DNA of 35,698 bases from contig JACPEH010000004.1 of NCBI GenBank assembly GCA_016183655.1, forward strand, positions 1 through 35,698, in the 5' to 3' direction. This stretch comes from Rhodocyclales bacterium. GTDB lineage: Bacteria; Pseudomonadota; Gammaproteobacteria; Burkholderiales; Rhodocyclaceae. A program made the position numbers and the translations under genes. The notes beneath the pieces were generated by a model, which made no database searches, was not told the origin of the DNA, and saw nothing but the letters and a program-made list of their open reading frames with translations. Each line of letters starts with the position of its first letter. The stretch's first letter is position 1. Positions 22,571 to 32,442 of the stretch are shown in pieces.

Positions 22571-23824
22571 CTACTTTGCCGGCCGCAGGTGGGCGACGCC
22601 GCCGAAGCTGCCGATCCACAGATCGCCGGCGGCCGTGCTCGACATTGCAAAGACGTTGTTCGCGAACAGGCCGTCGGCGGTCGTCATCGCCTTGCCGAAC
22701 TTGCCGTCCTGGTATTGCGTCAGGCCGTTGTTGGTGCCGACCCAGAGGCGCCCCTTGTCGTCCATGTGCAGCATGAAGACGTGGTTGCCCGGCAGGCCGT
22801 CGGCGGTGGTGTAGCTCGTCCACTTCTTGCCGTCGAAGCGCGACAGGCCGCCGCCCCAGGTCCCCGCCCAGATATGCCCCTGGCGATCGACTTCGAGGGA
22901 AACGACGTAGTTCGGGTTGTAGGCGACATCGACGCCCTGCAGCCCCATTTCCTGCTTCTGCTTGGCATGGTGCACCGACTGCTTGCCCGGGTCACTCTTG
23001 AAGGCGATGTCCTGCTTGACCTTCTCGTACGGCGCGCCGAGTCCGCGCTGGTGGTTCCAGTTTTCCCACTTGTTGTTGGCAAAGCGGGCCATGCCGCCCT
23101 CGGTGGCCAGCCAGATGTCGCCGTTCCTGCCCTCGGCCAAGCCATAGACCCAGTCGTTGGGAACGCCGCCCTTGGTGTTCTCGACGGTGTACAGATCCCA
23201 CTTGCTGCGGTCATCGAGGTTGCCGCCGCGCACGCGGTTGGCGCCCGACCAGGTGGCGATCCAGATGTCGCCGTTGGTCGCGGTGATGATGTCGTAGACA
23301 AAGGCGTCGCCGAGGCCTTCGGGGATGTTGTAGGTCTTCCACTTGCCGGTCTTCTCGTCGAGCAGCGAGAAGCCGCCGCCGTAGGTGCCGACGGCGATCA
23401 TGCCCTTCACCTTGCCGACGAAGAACATGCCGTTCGAGAGCAGGCCGTTCCTCGCGTCGTAGAGCTTGTAGCTGTCGTCGCGGGTGTCGTAGCGGACGAC
23501 GCCGCCGGAGGTGCCGACCCACACCACCGGGCCTTCGACGTGGATCGACTTGACGTTCTTGTTGCCGACGCGGAAATGGGTGAACTTCGCCGACGGGTCG
23601 GTCGCCACCTTGCCCTCGCGCTCCTGGTTCGGCAGCGGCGCACCGCTCTGGCCGACCGGCGGATGCTGCGGCGACGCGAGGCCGCCGGGAATCGGCCGCT
23701 GCGGCTGTGCTGCCTGCGCCAGCAGCATCGGCGCATCGTCTTCCGCCGCGAACGCCGGCAGGCCGATGACTGCCGCGCAGAGTGCAGCGGCAAGCTTGTT
23801 CTTGAGAATCGCTGATCTGTCCAT
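22571..23824 (-). CDS. Exported seven-bladed Reg_prop beta-propeller protein B
   Basis: 417 residues. Signal peptide (about 1-28), a Pro/Gln-rich linker (about 30-75), then seven propeller blades, each with the 'two-component regulator propeller' core of aromatic-[GA]-[TS] after a short Asp-Gly turn: VWVGTSGG, IAVGTYGG, IWIATWSG, IWLATEGG, IWAGTWGG, LWVGTNNG, LWIGSFGG. In Bacteroidetes such propellers form the periplasmic sensor half of hybrid kinases; here the protein is free. ATG 23824 has AAGGA nine bases upstream. It is last in the six-gene operon, 28 bases after its paralogue, with which it shares even the spacer region (YNPNYV before blade 5). Presumed periplasmic ligand or redox-partner binding protein. 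Confidence 0.88.
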   Translation of the reverse strand: MDRSAILKNKLAAALCAAVIGLPAFAAEDDAPMLLAQAAQPQRPIPGGLASPQHPPVGQSGAPLPNQEREGKVATDPSAKFTHFRVGNKNVKSIHVEGPVVWVGTSGGVVRYDTRDDSYKLYDARNGLLSNGMFFVGKVKGMIAVGTYGGGFSLLDEKTGKWKTYNIPEGLGDAFVYDIITATNGDIWIATWSGANRVRGGNLDDRSKWDLYTVENTKGGVPNDWVYGLAEGRNGDIWLATEGGMARFANNKWENWNHQRGLGAPYEKVKQDIAFKSDPGKQSVHHAKQKQEMGLQGVDVAYNPNYVVSLEVDRQGHIWAGTWGGGLSRFDGKKWTSYTTADGLPGNHVFMLHMDDKGRLWVGTNNGLTQYQDGKFGKAMTTADGLFANNVFAMSSTAAGDLWIGSFGGVAHLRPAK

Positions 23825-23852
23825 GTGAATCATTCCTTCTGCGCTAGCGCGC

Positions 23853-24911
23853 TCATTTCTCGCCAATGCGCACGACACCGCGCTTGGTGCCCGCCCAGAT
23901 GTCGCCGCTCGGCGCGATCGCCACGGCATAGACGTGGCTGTCGAGCAGCCCCTGTTCCTTGCCGAAGTTCTTCCAGGTCTTGCCGTCGTAGCGCGACACG
24001 CCGTTGTCGGTACCGAACCAGAACACGCCCTTGTCGTCGCGGGCCATCGCGTAGACGATATTGCCGGCCAGGCCGTCCTGGGTCGTCAGGTTCGTCCACT
24101 TCTTGCCGTCGAAGCGGCTGACGCCGCCGCCCCAGGTGCCGGCCCAGATCGTCCCGTCGGGTACCGCCAGGATCGAGAAGACGTAATTCGGGTTGTAGGT
24201 GCCGAGGCCTTCGACCATCATCGTCAGGTCATGGCGCGAACGCGTACCGAGACCGGTATTCGGGCTCGCCTGCAGCTTTTCGGTATTCTCGGCGCCGAGG
24301 CCGTCCTTGTGCGTCCACGATTTCCACTTCTTGCCGTCGTACATCGAGACGCCGCCTTCGGTGCCGAACCAGACCTTGCCCGCGGCGTCGACCGTGAGGC
24401 CGTAGACCCACTCGTTGATCAGCTCCTTGACGTAGGTCTTGAACTTGCCGGTCTTCACGTCGAAATGGTTGGCGCCGGCCCAGGTGCCGATCCACAGGTT
24501 GCCCTGCTTGTCGTTCTCGAAAGCGTAGATCCAGTAGTCGGCCAGACCGTGCAGCGGGAAGTAGGTCTTCCACTTGCCGTCCTTGTAGCGCGAGGCGCCG
24601 CCGGCATTGGTGCCGAACCACTTGTAGCCGTCGCTGTCGATGCCGACGGCGAACACGTATTCGTTGGCCAGGCCATGCTGGCGCGTGAACGTATTCTTCG
24701 GCTTCTGCGTCTTCAGGTCGATTTCCATGACGCCGACCGAGGTGCCCACCCACAGGGTGTTGGCCGGCTTTTCGACGGTCAGCGCGCGCACATAGACGTT
24801 GTTGCCGACGTCGAACGAATCGACGACGCGCAGATTGTCGGGCTTGTCCGCGGCGAAGGCTGCCGTGGCGAGAAAGGTGGAAGCGAGACAGGCAAGCAGT
24901 TTTATTTTCAT
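23853..24911 (-). CDS. Exported seven-bladed Reg_prop beta-propeller protein A
   Basis: 352 residues with signal peptide (MKIKLLACLASTFLATAAFA). Seven blades with Reg_prop cores: LWVGTSVG, KWFGTNAG, LWIGTWAG, VWFGTEGG, IWAGTWGG, FWFGTDNG, IWAGTKRG, giving a closed seven-bladed ring and nothing else. A ~40-residue insertion between blades 4 and 5 (ENTEKLQASPNTGLG..YNPNYV) corresponds to a similar one in protein B, so the pair arose by duplication. It starts six bases after the cytochrome c stop. There is no membrane anchor, so it should be soluble in the periplasm. Likely partner of the operon's kinase or cytochrome; not demonstrated. Confidence 0.88.
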   Translation of the reverse strand: MKIKLLACLASTFLATAAFAADKPDNLRVVDSFDVGNNVYVRALTVEKPANTLWVGTSVGVMEIDLKTQKPKNTFTRQHGLANEYVFAVGIDSDGYKWFGTNAGGASRYKDGKWKTYFPLHGLADYWIYAFENDKQGNLWIGTWAGANHFDVKTGKFKTYVKELINEWVYGLTVDAAGKVWFGTEGGVSMYDGKKWKSWTHKDGLGAENTEKLQASPNTGLGTRSRHDLTMMVEGLGTYNPNYVFSILAVPDGTIWAGTWGGGVSRFDGKKWTNLTTQDGLAGNIVYAMARDDKGVFWFGTDNGVSRYDGKTWKNFGKEQGLLDSHVYAVAIAPSGDIWAGTKRGVVRIGEK

Positions 24912-24917
24912 GATTGG

Positions 24918-25220
24918 TCAGCGGAGGGTGCGGGCGTAAGCAAGAGCGTCGAGGATATCTGGATCGGAGAGGATGCCCATGAACGGCGGCTGCCCGCGGC
25001 GTCCGGCCTTGATCGTCTGCAGCAGCATCATGTCGGGCTGCCGCAGCCCCTCCTGGCGCGCCAGGTTGGGCGTGCCGGCCATCACCGACATGCCGCCGGG
25101 ACCGTGGCAGTTGGCGCAATGCTGCATATAGACGCGATGCCCCTTCGCCAGGTCGGCGGCAAAGGCGGCCGCCGGCAGCAGCAGGGCTGTGGCCACCAGG
25201 AATTTCATGCGCATGTGCAT
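24918..25220 (-). CDS. Small periplasmic monohaem cytochrome c
   Basis: 100 residues. Signal peptide to about AFA (residue 21), haem-binding CANCH (C35, C38, H39) and a likely axial methionine in PPFMGILSD (M81), the class I cytochrome c5/c553 layout. It would be matured by the ccm operon 6 kb away. The start ATG 25220 overlaps the Sel1 gene's TGA by one base (TGATG) with GAGGAGG upstream; a GTG three bases earlier is possible. Its place between a Sel1 protein and two propellers suggests it moves or senses electrons for this system. Confidence 0.9.
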   Translation of the reverse strand: MHMRMKFLVATALLLPAAAFAADLAKGHRVYMQHCANCHGPGGMSVMAGTPNLARQEGLRQPDMMLLQTIKAGRRGQPPFMGILSDPDILDALAYARTLR

Positions 25221-25873
25221 CACTTCGGCCTCCTCTTCTTCCTGCCTGCGTCCTCCTGAATGTTGCGCAGTGCATTGGCCTTGGCCTGCAGGCGCTCGGC
25301 CTCCTTGGCGTCCGGGCTCAGCCCGAAGCCGCCGTTGCGATAGGCCAGCAGCAGCGCGTCGATCGCCGGCAGGTAGTCGTTGCCCTCCGCCGCCTGCACC
25401 CAGTGCAAGGACTCTTCGCCGTTGCGCGCGCTCGCGGGAATACCAAGCTGGGCGCTGAGGTAGGCCTGCGCCATGACGTTGGTCGCCTGCCGGTGCCCCT
25501 GCTTCGCCGCCGCCAGGATCAGGCGATGGGCTTCGGCGAGGTCCTTCTTCACTCCCTCGCCGAGCGAGTAGAGCTTGCCCAGCCGGAACTGCCCTTCGGG
25601 GTCGCCCTTGTCGGCCGCCTTGCGGAAGACGACAGCGGCCTCCTCGTCGAACTCGGAGCTGTCGAGAATATCCCCGAGCAGCACCATCGACGGCGTGTGC
25701 CCGGCATCGACGCCCTTGCGCAGCAACGGCATCGCGCCGACCACGTCGCCGGCGTCGTAGGCCTTCTTGGCGACGACGTAGTCCTCCGCCGGGCCGGCGA
25801 CAGCGAGCACGGGAAGCAGGAGCAAGCCCGCCAGGGTAGTCCGGAAAAAACCTTGCTGGAGCATGGTCGGCAT
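25220..25873 (-). CDS. Exported Sel1-repeat (TPR-like) protein
   Basis: 217 residues with a signal peptide (about 8-26). Several Sel1-like repeats (A-x2-G-x5-LG-x-L/I-Y pattern): GVDAGHTPSMVLLGDIL, AADKGDPEGQFRLGKLYSLGEGV, AAKQGHRQATNVMAQAYL. These helical-pair repeats mediate protein-protein contacts, often in signalling or envelope complexes. C-terminus is basic (GRKKRRPK). It follows the response regulator by 18 bases and overlaps the cytochrome gene, so it is the third gene of the operon. Start ATG 25873; ATG 25864 has better ribosome-site spacing. Confidence 0.85.
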   Translation of the reverse strand: MPTMLQQGFFRTTLAGLLLLPVLAVAGPAEDYVVAKKAYDAGDVVGAMPLLRKGVDAGHTPSMVLLGDILDSSEFDEEAAVVFRKAADKGDPEGQFRLGKLYSLGEGVKKDLAEAHRLILAAAKQGHRQATNVMAQAYLSAQLGIPASARNGEESLHWVQAAEGNDYLPAIDALLLAYRNGGFGLSPDAKEAERLQAKANALRNIQEDAGRKKRRPK

Positions 25874-25891
25874 CGTCCTCCGAGAGATGGA

Positions 25892-27268
<1,377 letters not shown>

Positions 27269-27300
27269 ATGCGTTCATTCCCCAGAGAACTGCACCACCT

Positions 27301-28833
27301 TCATTCGCCCCCGAGCAGCGACGGTACCGGCAGGCGAACCGTCACCAGCGTACCGACGCCGACCTCGGAGCTCAGCGTAATCTCGCCGCCCCCCCCCCGG
27401 ATCAGTTCGCGGCACAGGAACAAGCCCAGGCCGGAACCCTGCCCCTGTCCCTTCGTCGTAAAGCGCTCATTGAACACCTGGTCAATCAGCGCCGGGTCGA
27501 TCCCCGTCCCGTTGTCGCGGACCAAGAACAACACCTGACCATCGCTGGCGGCGGTGCTGACCTCGATCTTCGGCAGCGGATCGGTTCGCCCCTGCAGGGC
27601 ATCGGCAGCATTTATAAGCAAATTCATTGCCACCTGCACCAACTGATCGGCAACGGCGTACACCGCGGGCAACGCCGGATCGAGTTCCATCTTCAGTTCG
27701 AGCAGGCGGAAGCGCCGGTCGAAGGCGACGAAATTGCAGGTGCTGCGGATCAGGCCGTTGAGGTCGATCAGCTCCGGGCCCGGCGACTGCGGCACGGAAA
27801 ACTCGCTGATCTGGCGGGTGATGTGCATCACCCGCCTGGCCTGGTCGAGGATCATCTCCGGATGGCAGATGTTGCGGTAACGGCTGCAGGCTTCCTTCTG
27901 GCACTCCTCGTCGATCGTCTGGGCAATGCCGACGATCGCCGACAGCGGGTTGTTGATCTCGTGCGCCACCGCCGCCGCCAGCGAACCGACCGCCGCCATC
28001 TTCTCCTTGTGGAACTGCTGCTGGCGCGCCACTTCGATCTCCGATTCGTGATGGCGCAAATCCCGCTGCATGTCGTTGATGGCGCTCATCAACGAGCCCA
28101 GCTCGTCCTCCCGCCGGACCTGCAAAGGCTCGCCGCGATAGCCGCGGACGATGGCCGCCGCCCGCTCGCGCGCCACCCCGATGTCGTCGGCCAGGCGGCG
28201 GAAGAAGAACATGATCAGGCCGCCGAGCACGGTCAGGCCGATGACGACGAAGGCCGTCCATTCCAGCGTCAGGCGGTCGAAGGTGCTGCGGTAACGGTAG
28301 AGAAGTCGCTGGCTGCGGTTGTTGATGTCGTTGGTCACCGTGTCGAGGTCGATCACCAGGCGATGCATCGTCCCACGCAGATCGGCGATCGCCGCCCGCG
28401 ACGGCGCCGCCGACAGCTCCTCGATGCCGCGGTTGAGCGCCGCCACACCATCGGCGAGAAACGGATAGTGCGGCAGCAGCCGGGTCAGCCCCGACAGCAC
28501 CGCCTCCACTTCCAGCACCAGGACCTTTGCCGACTCCTCGATATTTGGCGCAAAATAATTTTCGTTGACCGCCAGAACGGCGCGCGAGACGGTCATGTTG
28601 AGCGCCACCTGGCGCTGCTCCAGACCGTGGATTTCCTCCAGTTCGCTAACCGACTCGACCAGGATGCTGCGCTCGAACGAAATGACTGCCATGACGCCGG
28701 CAAAGTAGATGAGGAGCACGACCACGGTCCACATCGCCTTGCGCCGCAGCGAGGCCCCCTGCAGGGGATATTGGCCGGCGTTTTGGCCAGCGCTTTGGCC
28801 TGCACTCCGCGGCTTGTCCGGTTCCGCTACCAT
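27301..28833 (-). CDS. Membrane histidine kinase with Cys-containing DHp insertion
   Basis: 510 residues. A Gln/Gly/Ala-rich cytoplasmic N-tail (SAGQSAGQNAGQ), TM1 about 35-52, a ~140-residue all-helical periplasmic domain (53-190), TM2 about 194-211, HAMP (212-262), DHp with H291 in VAHEINNPLSAI, and a HATPase with N box NLLINAADA (404-412), DNGTGI (440-445) and GSGLGL (466-471). Between the two DHp helices is an insertion with C311, C316 and C323 followed by H324, a plausible redox or metal switch next to the phosphohistidine. ATG 28833 has GGAG six bases upstream; the frame also starts at GTG 28845. First gene of the operon, partner of the NtrC-type regulator. Confidence 0.92.
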   Translation of the reverse strand: MVAEPDKPRSAGQSAGQNAGQYPLQGASLRRKAMWTVVVLLIYFAGVMAVISFERSILVESVSELEEIHGLEQRQVALNMTVSRAVLAVNENYFAPNIEESAKVLVLEVEAVLSGLTRLLPHYPFLADGVAALNRGIEELSAAPSRAAIADLRGTMHRLVIDLDTVTNDINNRSQRLLYRYRSTFDRLTLEWTAFVVIGLTVLGGLIMFFFRRLADDIGVARERAAAIVRGYRGEPLQVRREDELGSLMSAINDMQRDLRHHESEIEVARQQQFHKEKMAAVGSLAAAVAHEINNPLSAIVGIAQTIDEECQKEACSRYRNICHPEMILDQARRVMHITRQISEFSVPQSPGPELIDLNGLIRSTCNFVAFDRRFRLLELKMELDPALPAVYAVADQLVQVAMNLLINAADALQGRTDPLPKIEVSTAASDGQVLFLVRDNGTGIDPALIDQVFNERFTTKGQGQGSGLGLFLCRELIRGGGGEITLSSEVGVGTLVTVRLPVPSLLGGE

Positions 28834-28864
28834 GACTCGCTCCACGTCTGCCGCACCAGTTCAA

Positions 28865-28936
28865 GGCCCATTTTTTGCTTCCCGCTGTAACCAGTCATTT
28901 GCCGATGCATTCGGCCATTATCCACCAACCGATGCA
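28865..28936 (+). promoter_or_regulatory. Divergent control region: possible sigma54 site and direct repeats
   Basis: AAGGCCCATTTTTTGCTT has GG at 28865-28866 and GC at 28877-28878 with the ten-base spacing of sigma54 -24/-12 elements, pointing at the Sel1 gene 90 bases downstream; the -24 half is weak. CCGATGCA occurs at 28902-28909 and 28929-28936, and GCCGA-TGCAT-TCGGC (28901-28915) is palindromic, so a regulator may bind here. Confidence 0.3.
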
Positions 28937-28969
28937 AGCAATCGCCGCCTCGCAAAACCAGGTATCTAA

Positions 28970-29503
28970 ATGCCGCTAAAACCATTGCTGACCGCTCTCA
29001 TCCTCGTTGCCAGCCCGTTCCTGCATGCCGCCGACCCGCTGACCGATGCCGTTCGCGCCATCGAAGCCGGCCGCCACAGCCAGGCCGCGCAGATGCTGAC
29101 GCCGCTGGCCAACAACGGCAACCCGCTGGCCCAGTTTCGCCTCGGCACCCTCTACTATCAGGGGCACGGCGTCCCCGAAGATGAGAAACAGGCGATCTAC
29201 TGGTGGAAAAAAGCAGCGGCGCAGGGTTACACGGAAGCCATGTTCCAGCTCGGCTCGGCCTACCTCTTCGGCTCTCAGATCGCAAAAATCGTACCCGACC
29301 CCGATCGCGAAGCCGCCATGTGGTATTTCCAGGCAGCCAGCGCCGGCCACGCCGAGGCCCAGTACCATCTCGGGCTGCTCTTCCTTGCCGGCAAGGGCGT
29401 CATCGACAGTCGCGCGGAAGCCGCGCGCTGGATGCGCAAGGCGGCCGCGCAAGGCCATCCGGAAGCCAAGAAAGCACTCGTCAGCATCGAAGGCGGCAAG
29501 TAA
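28970..29503 (+). CDS. Exported Sel1-repeat protein
   Basis: 177 residues. Signal peptide (about 1-21, cleavage FLHA-AD) and four Sel1 repeats in a row, e.g. ANNGNPLAQFRLGTLYYQGHGV, AAAQGYTEAMFQLGSAYLFG, ASAGHAEAQYHLGLLFLAGKGV and AAAQGHPEAKKAL. It belongs to the same type as the Sel1 protein inside the kinase operon and is transcribed away from that operon, so it probably is part of the same response. Presumably a periplasmic scaffold or adaptor. AGG seven bases before ATG 28970. Confidence 0.88.
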   Translation: MPLKPLLTALILVASPFLHAADPLTDAVRAIEAGRHSQAAQMLTPLANNGNPLAQFRLGTLYYQGHGVPEDEKQAIYWWKKAAAQGYTEAMFQLGSAYLFGSQIAKIVPDPDREAAMWYFQAASAGHAEAQYHLGLLFLAGKGVIDSRAEAARWMRKAAAQGHPEAKKALVSIEGGK

Positions 29504-29527
29504 ACGCCGCCGGCAGGCGGCAGCCGC

Positions 29528-30121
29528 TCAGGCCGCCGCCGACAACACCCGCTGCAGCTCGGCGGGCGATTCCCAGGCCCGGGCACCGACGACGACCTCG
29601 CCGATCCGCCCATCCGCTCGCAGCACAAAGCTCGTCGGATACGACTGCAGCCCTACCCCCCGCGAAGCCAGCGCACGGCCGTCATCGAGCAGCACCGGAA
29701 AAGTCACCCCGACCTGCAGCACGAATTCACGCACGAGGTTGAGGTCCTCATCCACCGAGATGGCGACGACACTCCCCGCGGCCGCTTGCAAACCCCGGTG
29801 CAACACCTGCAGGCCGACCATCTCCTCGCGGCACGGGGGGCACCAGGTCGCCCAGAAGTTGATCAGCAACGGACGCCCGAGAAACTCCGCACGCCGCCGG
29901 CGCTGACGCTGCAGATCGGGAAGGTCGAAATCGGGGAAAGGATCGCCGGCGCGCGACGCGGCCCGGGGTGACGGCTCGCGCCCGCAGGCGGCGGCGAGCA
30001 GCGGCAAGGTCAGCAGACCGAGCAGCCGCCGGCGCCCGGAAACCGGGAGTTCAGTCGATGGACTTCTTGACGGAGACCGCGCCACGCACCTGCCCCAGTT
30101 GGAAATTGACCGCCCGGTCAT
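29528..30121 (-). CDS. TlpA/ResA-like thioredoxin-fold lipoprotein
   Basis: Up to 197 residues. LLTLPLLAAACGRE (about 36-49) looks like a lipoprotein signal with the lipid-anchored Cys, preceded by SGRRRLLG that could be a Tat-like twin arginine. The rest is a TlpA/DsbE domain with WATWCPPCREEM active site and the cis-Pro YPTSFV. It reduces disulfides in the periplasm, for example apocytochrome CxxCH or a thiol sensor. The start is a problem: the only ATG in frame is 30121, which overlaps the upstream DUF3365 gene by 71 bases. No GTG or TTG lies between that gene's stop and the signal peptide. Confidence 0.82.
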   Translation of the reverse strand: MTGRSISNWGRCVARSPSRSPSTELPVSGRRRLLGLLTLPLLAAACGREPSPRAASRAGDPFPDFDLPDLQRQRRRRAEFLGRPLLINFWATWCPPCREEMVGLQVLHRGLQAAAGSVVAISVDEDLNLVREFVLQVGVTFPVLLDDGRALASRGVGLQSYPTSFVLRADGRIGEVVVGARAWESPAELQRVLSAAA

Positions 30122-30647
30122 GCGGGTAGTCGCTGGCGAGTTGCGCCTTGACCCCCTCGGGGATGCCCGCTACCGGACCATGGCAGGCCAGACATGGCTG
30201 CCCCATGGGAATGGCCTTCAGGTAGCGATAGTAGCGGCCGGTCGGCTCGTTGACCACTTGCGAGACCTCGAAGGTCTCGATCTTCTCGCCTTTGGCAAGA
30301 CGCCTCTCGAAATCGAGAAGATTTTTCTGCTCCCAGCTATCCGGCTCGCCCAGCACCCGGTTGCGCGGACGGAGGCTGACCCGCGTCACACGCATGCCGG
30401 TTTGGCGTGAAATTGCCGAACTGAACTCAGGTGCGCTGTATTTGCAAACGGTAATGGCGCGAATCGGCCCGGTCTGGTCGAGCTCGCGCCCGATTTCACC
30501 ACGTATTTGTTCAAGCAGGCGCATCGCTGCCCGACGCGCGTCCGATTGCAGCTGCTCCAGATTATCGTCGGCCGCAACGGCCGGCAAGGCCGCCGAAAGC
30601 GCCACCATTGCCGCTAACCAGTACTTCGCTGTCTTCCTGAAAAGCAT
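30051..30647 (-). CDS. DUF3365 / Tll0287-like haem c-binding sensor protein
   Basis: 198 residues. Signal peptide (about 8-26), then a helix and PAS-like fold typical of the Tll0287/DUF3365 family: VCKYSAPEFSSAISRQTGMRVTRVSLRPRNRVLGEPDSWEQ, with haem motif CLACHG (C152, C155, H156) after MGQP and the PAVQGAVSVKK-type end. The family occurs alone or as the sensor part of kinases and chemoreceptors in anaerobes and cyanobacteria. Here it is free, in the periplasm, next to a two-component operon and ccm genes. ATG 30647 has GGGGGA at seven bases; ATG 30662 is possible. It overlaps the TlpA-like gene, so they are one transcript. Confidence 0.88.
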   Translation of the reverse strand: MLFRKTAKYWLAAMVALSAALPAVAADDNLEQLQSDARRAAMRLLEQIRGEIGRELDQTGPIRAITVCKYSAPEFSSAISRQTGMRVTRVSLRPRNRVLGEPDSWEQKNLLDFERRLAKGEKIETFEVSQVVNEPTGRYYRYLKAIPMGQPCLACHGPVAGIPEGVKAQLASDYPHDRAVNFQLGQVRGAVSVKKSID

Positions 30648-30742
30648 GGAAACGTCCCCCAACCCGGCGCCGCTTCCCGGCTCACCTCCCGCAGGCGGGA
30701 AGATGCCGAAATTTCTCTATATCAGGAAACCTCAGGCAGCAC

Positions 30743-31984
30743 CTAGTTAACTATCGAATTTATGACAATCGCAACACCGGAAGCTCCCGGAACCACGCCT
30801 GCCGAGAAGCCTTCAAGGTCGCCGGATCTCGGCAGCGCGTCGCCACTCCGGGAAATCCGCGCGCCGATCACCACTTTCTGCTGCTGCGACAGCTTGAAGT
30901 TCGGTGTCATCGACATGCTATCGTCAAGCAAGAAACTCGCCGGGAGCTGACCGGCCGGCATCCGCGCCATCGCCACCGGCATCTTCGGCCCCTCGACGGC
31001 GCGCGCAAAAACGAACAGCGTATCGCCCGGAGCGATCTTCCCGGCCAGCGCCGGATCGATCGTCACGCGACCGGCGACCGAGACCCCGGCGCCTGCCGCT
31101 GCCGGTTTCGGCGCCACGCCGCCCACCGCGGCCAGGCGGGTTTCGGCATCGCGGATACTGCCCTGGATGCCGACCGCCGCCTGCGACCCCTCCGGCACCA
31201 GCGGCAGTATCTTCCGCCATTGCTCGATCGCCTGGCGATAGTCCTGACGCTCGAAAGCGATCGTCCCCGACAGCGCCAGCGCCTTGATGTTGCGCGGGTC
31301 AATCTGCAGCGCATCGCGCACGATCTTCTCCGGCTCGCCCTGCAGCGAGCGCCCCTGCGCCATCGCCACGGTATCGGCAAAGTCGGCCAGCACCTGCGCG
31401 TCCGGCGGCAGCAGCGCGATCGCGCGGCCGTAGGCGGCCGCCGACTCGGGGAAGCGCCCCATGACGCCGTAGGACTTGGCCAGCATCAGCCAGCCGTTGC
31501 CGTCGTTCGGGTTGTCCTGCAGCCGCTCCGCCAGCCGTTGCACCATCGCCTGGATCTGCTGCTGGCCGAGCGCATGTCCGGCATCGCCGCCGGGCGCCTG
31601 CGCCTGCTTCGCGCCGGTAATCGCTTCCGGCGAGCCGAGCAGGACGTACAGGCCGACGACCAGCGCCGGCACGGCGACCGCGAAAGCGCCGGCGAGCAAC
31701 GGACGCCGCCCGCCTTCTTCCGCATGCAGGCTCTCGCCGGAAGCATCTTCCAGCACGCGCCGCTCGATTTCCTGGCGCGATTTTTCGTAAGCCTCGGATG
31801 CCAACTGGCCGGCGGCATGCTCGCGCTCCAGTTCGGCGAGCTGCTCGCGCAACACCGCGACGTTCAGCGCACGCACCTCGGCCGCTTCGTCGGCGTCGTT
31901 CCGCGTGCCGCGCAACAGGGGATAGAGCAGCCCCCCGACCATGCCGACCGTCAGCAGGCCGGCAATAATCACGAACAGGGTCAT
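30743..31984 (-). CDS. ccmI: Cytochrome c maturation protein CcmI
   Basis: 413 residues. Two N-terminal TM segments (3-22 and about 97-117) around a leucine-zipper-like cytoplasmic loop (ALNVAVLREQLAELEREHAAGQL), then periplasmic TPR repeats (NGWLMLAKSYGVMGRFPESAAAYGRAI..) and a C-terminal beta domain (VAGRVTIDPALAGKIAPGDTLFVFAR). CcmI holds the apocytochrome C-terminus and delivers it to CcmFH. Four-base overlap with ccmH. This is the last gene of the ccm operon. Confidence 0.95.
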   Translation of the reverse strand: MTLFVIIAGLLTVGMVGGLLYPLLRGTRNDADEAAEVRALNVAVLREQLAELEREHAAGQLASEAYEKSRQEIERRVLEDASGESLHAEEGGRRPLLAGAFAVAVPALVVGLYVLLGSPEAITGAKQAQAPGGDAGHALGQQQIQAMVQRLAERLQDNPNDGNGWLMLAKSYGVMGRFPESAAAYGRAIALLPPDAQVLADFADTVAMAQGRSLQGEPEKIVRDALQIDPRNIKALALSGTIAFERQDYRQAIEQWRKILPLVPEGSQAAVGIQGSIRDAETRLAAVGGVAPKPAAAGAGVSVAGRVTIDPALAGKIAPGDTLFVFARAVEGPKMPVAMARMPAGQLPASFLLDDSMSMTPNFKLSQQQKVVIGARISRSGDALPRSGDLEGFSAGVVPGASGVAIVINSIVN

Positions 31985-32442
31985 GCCCCCTCCTTCTTCT
32001 CTTCGAGCAGGCGCAGCGCCGCATCATGCTCGGCCGCGGACAAGGGCACCGCGGCCACGTTGCGGCGGCGGCGAAGATTGATGAAGAGCACGCCCAGACC
32101 GCCGGCGAACAGCACGAACGGGCCGCCCCACAGCAACAGCGTGGTCATCTTCACCGGCGGACGGTAGAGCACGAAATCGCCGTAGCGCTGCACCATGTAG
32201 TCGACGACTTCCTTCTCCGACTTGCCGGCCTGCAGCATCTCGCGCACCTGGTTCTTCAGGTCGATCGCCAGCTCGGCATGCGAGTCGGCCAGGTTCTGGT
32301 TCTGGCAGACCAGGCAGCGCAACTCCTCGGCCAGCTTCTGCACGCGCGCCTCCAGCACCGGGTCGGCGGATGCCGGCAGGGCCTCCGCGGCACCGACGGC
32401 CGTCGCCAACATCAGGAAAATCGCAGCAATCGCGTTACGCAC
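31981..32442 (-). CDS. ccmH: Cytochrome c maturation thiol-reductase CcmH
   Basis: 153 residues. Signal peptide, then the CcmH/Ccl2 three-helix domain with LRCLVCQNQNLADS (C43, C46), and one C-terminal TM (about 103-122) with a short cytoplasmic tail. It keeps the CxxCH cysteines of apocytochrome reduced and works with CcmF and CcmG. Here it is the short form, with the TPR half encoded separately as ccmI. It overlaps ccmG by 8 bases. Confidence 0.95.
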   Translation of the reverse strand: MRNAIAAIFLMLATAVGAAEALPASADPVLEARVQKLAEELRCLVCQNQNLADSHAELAIDLKNQVREMLQAGKSEKEVVDYMVQRYGDFVLYRPPVKMTTLLLWGGPFVLFAGGLGVLFINLRRRRNVAAVPLSAAEHDAALRLLEEKKEGA

